From Methanobacterium sp. UBA8 (GTDB taxonomy: Archaea > Methanobacteriota > Methanobacteria > Methanobacteriales > Methanobacteriaceae): DNA of 19,153 nucleotides. The position numbers and the translations under genes are program-made. Positions within the stretch are counted from its first letter, which is position 1; each line of letters starts with the position of its first letter. The DNA is taken from NCBI GenBank assembly GCA_002509665.1, contig DADN01000251.1, positions 1 to 19,153 of the forward strand, written 5' to 3'. This document shows positions 13,466 to 19,153 of this stretch, in pieces. The notes under the pieces were generated by a model, which saw only the letters and a list, made by a program, of their open reading frames with translations, searched no databases and was not told the DNA's origin.

Positions 13466-15469
13466 TCAGGCTATTTTTAAATAACCATGAGCAGGTTCAA
13501 ATACCAGTCCTTGCTGTTTTAGTTTTGTTATTATCTGCTGGACTTTCTCTTCACTTATATTGTATTTGTCTGACATTTCATCTGTGAGTATACTAACTGG
13601 TACTCTACCTCCATACTCTTCACTTAATTCTTTAATGATATCAAGTAGAGCTCTGGCTTTGTCACGTTCTGATTTAGGTGTACGTCCTTCTACTTTATCA
13701 ATATCAACTTTACCGGTATCTGGATCAAGACCAACTTGTTTCATACAGTCCTGTTGTAGTTTTATTGCCCTTTTTGCATCATCAGCAGTAACTTTTTCTC
13801 CTAAGCGTATCTTACAATTTGCCTCAGATAACCGGACTAATGCTTCAAGCTGACGCGCTGTAATTGGAACTGGAGAGTCTTCATCTTCGGCGCTACCTCT
13901 CATTCCAACATAGAACTCTTTAAGCACTTCAATGGCGTCATCAGTAAGTTCTGGACTGCTTTGCTTTCGTGCATATGCAATATATTTCCTTAAAAGTTCA
14001 GGATCGATTTCAAACGGGATTTCTGCGGTTTGGTGTATGTTTAAGATGTGCCCTGCAAGTTTTCTATCTCTGTCAGCGTCAGGCTTATCTTCCACAACAA
14101 ATATGAGGTCGAACCTTGAAAGTATTGGGGCTGGAAGGTTTATCTGTTCTGCAACTGATTTATAACGGTCAAATCTTCCAAATTTAGGGTTTGCAGCTGC
14201 AAGCATTGCACATCTGGAGTTTAAGGTTGCCATTATACCTGCTTTTGCAATGCTTATTGTTTGCTGTTCCAGCGCCTCGTGAATAGCAGACCTGTCTTCA
14301 GACTTCATTTTATCTAATTCGTCTACACAAGCATTACCTCTATCTGCTAAGACTAATGCACCTGCTTCAAGTGACCATCCTCCAAGATCGTCCTTAACTG
14401 CGGCTGCAGTAAGTCCTACACCACTTGTACCTTTACCACTTGTATATATTCCCCTTGGCGCCAGTTTTGATACATATTTAAGTATTTGAGATTTACCAAT
14501 ACCGGGATCACCTACAATAAGTATGTGAATATCTCCTCTGATTCTGGTTTTATCTTCAAGTTCTTTTACACAGCCTCCAAATAATTGGAGAGCTATAGCT
14601 TCTTTTACTTCTCTATAACCTTGTATGGAAGGTGCTGTTGAATTGATAATCTTATTATAAACGTCAGGATTTGCTGCAAGTTCTCTTATTTTCTCTTCGT
14701 CTTCTTCACTTATTTTAAGTTCTTCAAATTCCTGTTCAAGTGCGTCAATGTAATTGCAGTAAATATAATTTTTGAAAAGTTTTGTCTGTTCATCTCGAAC
14801 AGTTTTTAAAGTCCCAGTAATTCTTATTATGTCTCCAGGAGTGATGGTGTCTACAAGATCATCTTCTAAGACTACATTTATTTGTCTGGGCTGCTCTCCC
14901 CCAGATAAGTTTTCAAGAGGTTCTTGAAGCTTTGTTGTTTGTGTATCAATAAAATCAGATTCATCTTGCATTAATCTAAATGATCTGCCACCGCACTCTT
15001 GACACAATGCAGGTTCGCTTATCATATTGCTTTTTTGAGGAACTTCATGAAGCCTCATGCAGCTTCGACATTCAAACATTGCATTTACAATTCGCGGACG
15101 GATTTCATTAGCTTTTCTAATAATTCCGTCAACTGCAACGAATTTACCAATGTACTTACTTTTTAGATCCCTTAAAGGGATTACATTACTTAAATTTTCA
15201 AATCGTACCTGTAAATCCGCATTTTTTCTGGCTGTATCTATGTTTTTTATTGCCTTTTGTGCTGCCTGTATAACTTCTTCTGGTTTTTCAATTAGCAAAT
15301 CCGCCAAGTCCGGGTCAAACATCTCGAGCTGCAAATAGTTCACTACTACAGATCTTTCGTCAGGATACTTGGCGAGTGCTCCAGAAACAATCTCTTTGCA
15401 TTCTGGCGTACTAAAAAACTCTTCAAATTTCGCCACTGATGTTTTTGATTTTTCGGTTATGGTGTCCAT
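13466..15469 (-). CDS. mcm: replicative DNA helicase MCM
   Basis: Homohexameric 3'-5' helicase that unwinds DNA at the archaeal replication fork. At 667 residues it is full length. The N-terminal domain has the zinc ribbon CRSC (134-137) and CQEC (156-159), followed by the OB-fold region with [10 protein letters not shown] (188-197). The AAA+ motor has Walker [10 protein letters not shown] (320-328), Walker [10 protein letters not shown] (380-388), sensor 1 [11 protein letters not shown] (424-434) and the arginine finger LSRFD (450-454). A winged helix ends the protein (about 600-667). From memory it closely resembles M. thermautotrophicus MCM. No inteins are present. ATG 15469 has no clear Shine-Dalgarno sequence but a close TATA box, so the message is probably leaderless. 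Confidence 0.98.
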   Translation of the reverse strand: MDTITEKSKTSVAKFEEFFSTPECKEIVSGALAKYPDERSVVVNYLQLEMFDPDLADLLIEKPEEVIQAAQKAIKNIDTARKNADLQVRFENLSNVIPLRDLKSKYIGKFVAVDGIIRKANEIRPRIVNAMFECRSCMRLHEVPQKSNMISEPALCQECGGRSFRLMQDESDFIDTQTTKLQEPLENLSGGEQPRQINVVLEDDLVDTITPGDIIRITGTLKTVRDEQTKLFKNYIYCNYIDALEQEFEELKISEEDEEKIRELAANPDVYNKIINSTAPSIQGYREVKEAIALQLFGGCVKELEDKTRIRGDIHILIVGDPGIGKSQILKYVSKLAPRGIYTSGKGTSGVGLTAAAVKDDLGGWSLEAGALVLADRGNACVDELDKMKSEDRSAIHEALEQQTISIAKAGIMATLNSRCAMLAAANPKFGRFDRYKSVAEQINLPAPILSRFDLIFVVEDKPDADRDRKLAGHILNIHQTAEIPFEIDPELLRKYIAYARKQSSPELTDDAIEVLKEFYVGMRGSAEDEDSPVPITARQLEALVRLSEANCKIRLGEKVTADDAKRAIKLQQDCMKQVGLDPDTGKVDIDKVEGRTPKSERDKARALLDIIKELSEEYGGRVPVSILTDEMSDKYNISEEKVQQIITKLKQQGLVFEPAHGYLKIA

Positions 15470-15484
15470 TGTTAAAGTATATCT

Positions 15485-15498
15485 GTATATAATATAAT
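15485..15498 (-). promoter_or_regulatory. TATA box of mcm
   Basis: On the - strand TATTATATTATATA is centred roughly 23 bases before the mcm start codon. Together with the missing ribosome-binding site this predicts transcription starting at or next to the ATG. Confidence 0.45.
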
Positions 15499-15602
15499 AT
15501 TCTTTACTATACCAATGACAAAAATTAATTAATTAAATAATATCTGAATGAAGTTTATTTTCAATAACTTACAAAATCTAAAACGATTAATCTGGTGGTA
15601 TA

Positions 15603-16040
15603 ATGAAAAGATCAAGGTTAAACTTATTTAAATTTACATCGATGACAATATCAGTTCTAGGAATACTACTGCTAGCCCTTTTCATAGGTGTTATTGCGTA
15701 TATAGTTGTTGCTGATGTATCATCTAAAGTTTCTTCCAACGTAGGTAGTGGTTCTGCTTATGATACGTTAGCATCGCTAAAATCAGAGTATTCTACGTTG
15801 AATAATTCATTTAATACTGTTAAGAGTCAAGCGGGTAAATCTTCAAACAGTAAAATTAGAAATGATACGGTTGATGCTGAACTTCAGCTTGTAAAAGCAC
15901 AATCTGCACTAACAGATGTAGAAAGTGCATTATCTACAAATCAGCCTCAAGATGTAGTTAATACTAGACTTAATGCAGCAATTGCTCAAATGCAGAAAAC
16001 TCAAAAGAGTGTAAGTACTGTAACTGGTGAAGTTTCTTAG
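15603..16040 (+). CDS. membrane-anchored coiled-coil protein of unknown function
   Basis: A 145-residue protein with a basic N-terminus (MKRSRLNLFK), one strong membrane helix (about residues 14-38) and an exported Ser/Thr-rich helical region. Residues about 50-80 and 85-140 show heptad-like spacing (LKSEYSTLNNSFNTVKSQ and LQLVKAQSALTDVESAL), suggesting a coiled coil outside the membrane. The start ATG follows GGTGGT by four bases, which supports translation. It is a lone gene, divergent from mcm and convergent with the 77-residue gene. I do not recognise the family; a surface or cell-wall-associated structural role is possible. Confidence 0.8.
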   Translation: MKRSRLNLFKFTSMTISVLGILLLALFIGVIAYIVVADVSSKVSSNVGSGSAYDTLASLKSEYSTLNNSFNTVKSQAGKSSNSKIRNDTVDAELQLVKAQSALTDVESALSTNQPQDVVNTRLNAAIAQMQKTQKSVSTVTGEVS

Positions 16041-16069
16041 CTGATAAAAATAAATATTTTTTAAATACG

Positions 16070-16098
16070 TAAACAGCTGGAGAAATCTGGCTTGTTTA
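16070..16098. terminator. shared hairpin between convergent genes
   Basis: TAAACAGC (16070-16077) pairs with GCTTGTTTA (16090-16098) with one bulged base and a 12-base loop. It lies between the stops of the convergent genes at 16040 and 16139. A T6 run just before it (near 16057-16062) could end the + strand transcript. Confidence 0.4.
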
Positions 16099-16138
16099 TA
16101 TTTATTTAATTTGAACAAAAAAAGGAATAAAAGAAGAC

Positions 16139-16372
16139 TTAGTAAAAAGTCATTTCTAACGTGTCATTAAATCGCTGGTTAATTTTGCACTGTAGAGCAT
16201 GACGTGCTTCTCGTTCACGTAATGCTAAACTTATGGCTCTATGGGCCATATCTTCCAACTCATCTCGAGGTAGTTCCTTGATACGCTCTATTAAGGTTTC
16301 TCTTGGTAGTTCTTCACTTTCTAACAAGAAATAAAATGAGTTTTTAAAAAGTTCTCCATCTATGTGCTTCAT
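16139..16372 (-). CDS. 77-residue charged protein of unknown function
   Basis: A small, soluble, mostly helical protein that I cannot assign. It is rich in Glu, Arg and Leu, with stretches ELPRETLIERIKELPRDELE and ALREREARHALQ and a single Cys near residue 62. There is no clear Shine-Dalgarno sequence before ATG 16372. An A/T-rich TATA-like element is centred about 30 bases upstream, so a leaderless or very short leader is likely. It stands alone downstream of the rlmE gene on the same strand, with a 157-base gap. Composition and lack of overlap favour a real gene, but evidence is limited. Confidence 0.65.
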   Translation of the reverse strand: MKHIDGELFKNSFYFLLESEELPRETLIERIKELPRDELEDMAHRAISLALREREARHALQCKINQRFNDTLEMTFY

Positions 16373-16529
16373 ACATTATTATATTATTCTTATTCATTAA
16401 TATAATTTATGCACTTGGGTGGCGTAGTACTTATTTTAGCTAAAAATAATACTGCTCTTGCTTTAAAATAATAATTTAAGTAAGTTTGGTAATAACATTT
16501 GGAAGATTAGTCATTTATTTTGTGTATTA

Positions 16530-17135
16530 TCAATATTTTTTTAAGGCTATTAAGTACATTTCTACACTTTTCTTCCTTGAAGACGGAGGTTTGGTTGTTT
16601 TAACTATTTTAAATTTCGTTTTAACCTCTTTAAGAAGTGATTGAAATCCTTCTCCCTGAAAAACCTTTATAATCATACTTCCATCAACTTTAAGGACTTC
16701 ATCTGCAATTTTTAAGGCATTTTCCACGATATCAATAGATTTAAGTTGATCAATATCTTTTATTCCAGTAAGTTTAGGTGCAGCATCAGATAAGATTAAA
16801 TCGGCATTCCATTCAAGTGCATCTTTTATTTTTTCAACGGTTTCATGTTGAGTAAAATCTCCAGTGATCTGGATGAAATTTTCATTCTCAAATGGTCTTA
16901 TCCTTTGAAGATCCACAGCAACAACTTTCCCATCATCTCCAACTATATTTAGTGCTACTTGAGACCAGCCTCCGGGTGCAGCACCTAAATCTACCACGTA
17001 ATCTCGAGGCTTAATAATCCTGAATTTTTTATTGAGCTGTATTAATTTATATGATGCCCTGGATCGGTATTTTTCCTTTTTTGCCATTTTATAGTAATGT
17101 TCACTTTTCATTTCAATTTTCCATTTTTCACTCAT
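16530..17135 (-). CDS. rlmE: RlmE/FtsJ-type 23S rRNA 2'-O-methyltransferase
   Basis: Transfers a methyl group from S-adenosylmethionine to a ribose 2'-OH, in E. coli at U2552 of 23S rRNA during late large-subunit assembly. The 201 residues match the family. The SAM-binding loop is [13 protein letters not shown] (47-59), and the catalytic tetrad K-D-K-E appears as Lys30 (SRASYK), Asp117 ([10 protein letters not shown]), Lys157 ([10 protein letters not shown]) and Glu192 (SVEMYLIAL). Archaeal and eukaryotic relatives may target other positions or tRNA, so the exact site is inferred. The start ATG follows AAAGGAG by about seven bases. It is downstream of the phosphodiesterase gene with a 51-base gap, probably one transcription unit. 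Confidence 0.95.
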   Translation of the reverse strand: MSEKWKIEMKSEHYYKMAKKEKYRSRASYKLIQLNKKFRIIKPRDYVVDLGAAPGGWSQVALNIVGDDGKVVAVDLQRIRPFENENFIQITGDFTQHETVEKIKDALEWNADLILSDAAPKLTGIKDIDQLKSIDIVENALKIADEVLKVDGSMIIKVFQGEGFQSLLKEVKTKFKIVKTTKPPSSRKKSVEMYLIALKKY

Positions 17136-17186
17136 TTTAAACTCCTTTAATATTATTTTATATTGTTAGATATAATAAAACTGATT

Positions 17187-17711
17187 TTATTCTGGTTTCT
17201 GGAAATTAAGGGCCTTACATACCGGTTTTCCAATTTTAATTATTTCTACATCAACTTTTTTATTTTCAATTTTTAGAAGCATAACTGAGGGGTCTGATAA
17301 CCTTGGAACAGTTGGGCTGCCTGGATTTAAAAGAAGCACGTCTTCTAATTCAGTTATGAATGACCAGTGTGTGTGGCCTGTAATAAGGATTTCAACTCCA
17401 AGCTCCATTGCAATATATTTTAACTGTTGGGTATCTCCCTTAGGATAGACTTGACCGTGGTTGAGCCCAATTTTTATACCTTCAACCTCAAAAATAACGC
17501 TTTTTGGAAGTTTAATGCCGCAAGCTCGGTCCATATTCCCTTGAGAACATTTGGTTGGGGCTATTTTTTCAAGTTCGTCCAGTATGTCGTAAGATACCAG
17601 ATCTCCTGCATGTAAGATCATATCCACATCTTTAAATATATCGAACACTTTTTCAGGTATCTTTGAAGCTCTCTCTGGAATGTGAGTATCGGATATAACG
17701 CCAATTAACAT
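17187..17711 (-). CDS. YfcE/MJ0936-type metallophosphodiesterase
   Basis: Calcineurin-like phosphoesterase of the small YfcE/MJ0936 group, enzymes that hydrolyse phosphodiesters with two metal ions; the natural substrate is unknown. The 174-residue length is typical. All metal ligands are present: Asp8 and His10 in SDTH, Asp37 in HAGD, Asn59 in QGNMD, His85 in LNHGQ, and His113 and His115 in TGHTH. NPGSP, near residues 129-133, is also conserved in the group. The start ATG follows AAAGGAG. It is first of a likely two-gene unit with rlmE; a link to RNA processing is possible but not shown. Confidence 0.95.
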   Translation of the reverse strand: MLIGVISDTHIPERASKIPEKVFDIFKDVDMILHAGDLVSYDILDELEKIAPTKCSQGNMDRACGIKLPKSVIFEVEGIKIGLNHGQVYPKGDTQQLKYIAMELGVEILITGHTHWSFITELEDVLLLNPGSPTVPRLSDPSVMLLKIENKKVDVEIIKIGKPVCKALNFQKPE

Positions 17712-18081
17712 TTCAATCTCCTTTGTATCTGATAATATCGGTATGTAATGCTTTATAGAAAAAGATTGTGCTTATACTACTTGAAAATCAGGGGCTAATT
17801 ATTTTATGTATTTAAATAAATTTACTTGGTGTATAACATTTAAATCTTGAATAAGAAGTATTTAACTGTTTTAGATGACTTGGAATATAAAAATTTCATA
17901 ATTGAATACTGTTATATATGTCTTTAAATATACGAAGGTTACTATATTAATAGATCATAGATTTAAATAATATGATGATTATTACATATATTTATCTTTG
18001 TATTAAGACTAATTAAATCAATATAATAAAATAATGTGTATAGCATAATAGTGATATTTGAGTACTATTTTGAGTGATATC
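17712..18081. other. AT-rich divergent promoter region
   Basis: This 370-base gap separates the divergent phosphodiesterase and topA genes and holds no frame worth calling. Near topA the sequence AGTGATAT occurs twice, at 18050-18057 and 18073-18080. The second copy contains the topA ribosome-binding site. A TATA-like GTGTATAG near 18036-18043 would place transcription start about 20 bases before the ATG. Nothing else stands out. Confidence 0.45.
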
Positions 18082-19153
18082 ATGCATGAAGTCATAATTT
18101 GTGAAAAGCCAAAATCATCTGAGAAAATAGCTAATGCGCTTTCTAGAAATACAGTTAAAAATAGCTATAAAAAAGTTCCATACTATGAATTTGAAGAAAA
18201 TGGGAAAAAAACAACTGTAGTATCTGCGGTAGGTCATTTATATTCTCTTTCACCTACAAATTCAAAACAGGACAAAATTTTTGATATAGACTGGGTTCCA
18301 CTTTATGATAGAGATAAACAGAAAAAATACGTTAAAAATTATGTAGATGCCATTAAAAAGCTTGCAAAAGGCGCTGATAAATTTGTTCATGCTTGCGATT
18401 ACGATATAGAAGGAACTGTAATAGGTTATAATGCATTGAAGTATGCATGTGGTGAAGACAGTATAGATAAAGCTACAAGGATGAAATTTTCAACCCTTAC
18501 CAAAGAAGACATAGTTAAGGCTTACGAAAACCCAATCCCTATTGATTTTCATCAGGTTGACAGCGGTATTGCAAGACACGTACTCGATTTTTTATTTGGG
18601 GTTAATATATCCAAATATCTCACTGATTCTGTAAGAGAAGCTACATCGAGGTATGTTCAGCTTTCTGCAGGTAGAGTTCAAACTCCAACACTTTCTATAC
18701 TGGTAGAACGTGAAAAAGAGATTAAAAACTTCAAACCAATTCCTTACTGGCTTATAAAAGCAGCCCTTGAAGATGATATAATTGCTGACCATAAATCAGG
18801 GAAAATATTTGAAAGGAAAGAAGCGGACGGCATCTTAGCTGACTGCGGGAACGCAGATGCAGTTGTAACAGATGTTACTTTAAGGGAAAACAAAAGAACA
18901 CCTCCAGTTCCTTTTGATCTTGGAAGTCTCCAGTCAGAGGCATATGGGGTATTCGGATTCAGCCCTAAAAGGACCCAGCAAATCGCTCAAAATCTTTATA
19001 CTGAAGGTTACACTTCTTATCCCCGTACTTCTTCCCAGAAACTCCCAAAAAGTATTGGATACGATAAAATACTTAAACAATTGAGCAAAAATGCAGAGTT
19101 CAAAAAGCATGTCGATGCACTCAAGAAACCTTTAAAACCAAATGAAGGTAAAA
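18082..19153 (+). CDS. topA: DNA topoisomerase I, 5' part, cut by the window end
   Basis: Type IA topoisomerase that relaxes negative supercoils by cutting and resealing one strand. Only the first 357 codons lie in the window and the frame is still open at the end. The TOPRIM domain starts at [15 protein letters not shown] (Glu8) and has the metal motif DYDIEG (Asp106, Asp108, Glu110). The [11 protein letters not shown] motif (about 195-205) and the active-site region [14 protein letters not shown] follow, with the DNA-linking Tyr at residue 313. The ATG is preceded by GAGTGAT with a three-base gap. The C-terminal zinc fingers, and whether the protein is complete, cannot be judged. Confidence 0.95.
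   Translation, partial: MHEVIICEKPKSSEKIANALSRNTVKNSYKKVPYYEFEENGKKTTVVSAVGHLYSLSPTNSKQDKIFDIDWVPLYDRDKQKKYVKNYVDAIKKLAKGADKFVHACDYDIEGTVIGYNALKYACGEDSIDKATRMKFSTLTKEDIVKAYENPIPIDFHQVDSGIARHVLDFLFGVNISKYLTDSVREATSRYVQLSAGRVQTPTLSILVEREKEIKNFKPIPYWLIKAALEDDIIADHKSGKIFERKEADGILADCGNADAVVTDVTLRENKRTPPVPFDLGSLQSEAYGVFGFSPKRTQQIAQNLYTEGYTSYPRTSSQKLPKSIGYDKILKQLSKNAEFKKHVDALKKPLKPNEGK

Noticed and set aside
18050..18080. Direct repeat AGTGATAT before topA as an operator pair
   Set aside because: One copy is the ribosome-binding site itself, and an 8-base repeat in this AT-rich DNA is weak evidence.

Overview
The window comes from the chromosome of an archaeon, most likely a mesophilic Methanobacterium or close relative (order Methanobacteriales). 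The evidence is the set of archaeal information-processing proteins (MCM helicase, aIF2-beta, NMD3, archaeal-type TyrRS, RlmE-like methyltransferase, topoisomerase I), very AT-rich intergenic DNA, and ribosome-binding sites of the GGAGGTGAT type. From memory the MCM resembles the Methanothermobacter thermautotrophicus enzyme closely. No rRNA, tRNA, CRISPR array or insertion sequence was seen.

Layout. Positions 1-520 hold no convincing gene. A PAS-GAF-PAS histidine kinase follows on the + strand (about 521-2596); its first PAS domain has an excellent ribosome-binding site but no ordinary start codon. A 690-base gap between convergent genes (2597-3286) contains several perfect inverted repeats and a promoter-like box but no gene. 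On the - strand come a large-subunit (HPII-type) catalase with a degenerate C-terminal PfpI/DJ-1 domain (3287-5410), a small Asn/Thr-rich lipoprotein (5733-6140) and a long U32-family protein (6234-8891). Thymidylate kinase is divergent from the U32 gene (9073-9648), followed by an acidic orphan protein (9853-10296).

The - strand block 10436-15469 is an information-processing cluster, transcribed in the order mcm, aIF2-beta, nmd3, tyrS, 66-residue protein. Its most notable feature is an in-frame TAG codon inside nmd3: the reading frame continues for another 75 coding codons of protein-like sequence after the TAG. The right part has a membrane-anchored coiled-coil orphan (+), a 77-residue orphan (-), a likely rlmE/phosphodiesterase transcription unit (-), and the first 357 codons of topA (+), which run off the window.

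The genes do not form one pathway. Most are housekeeping: replication (mcm, topA, tmk), translation and ribosome maturation (aIF2-beta, NMD3, TyrRS, RlmE, perhaps the U32 protein). The accessory part is signalling and oxidative-stress defence on the left. I did not find a clear new defence or mobile system. The best leads are the nmd3 amber codon, the start-less PAS domain, the structured DNA downstream of the catalase and the dyad operator candidate upstream of it.
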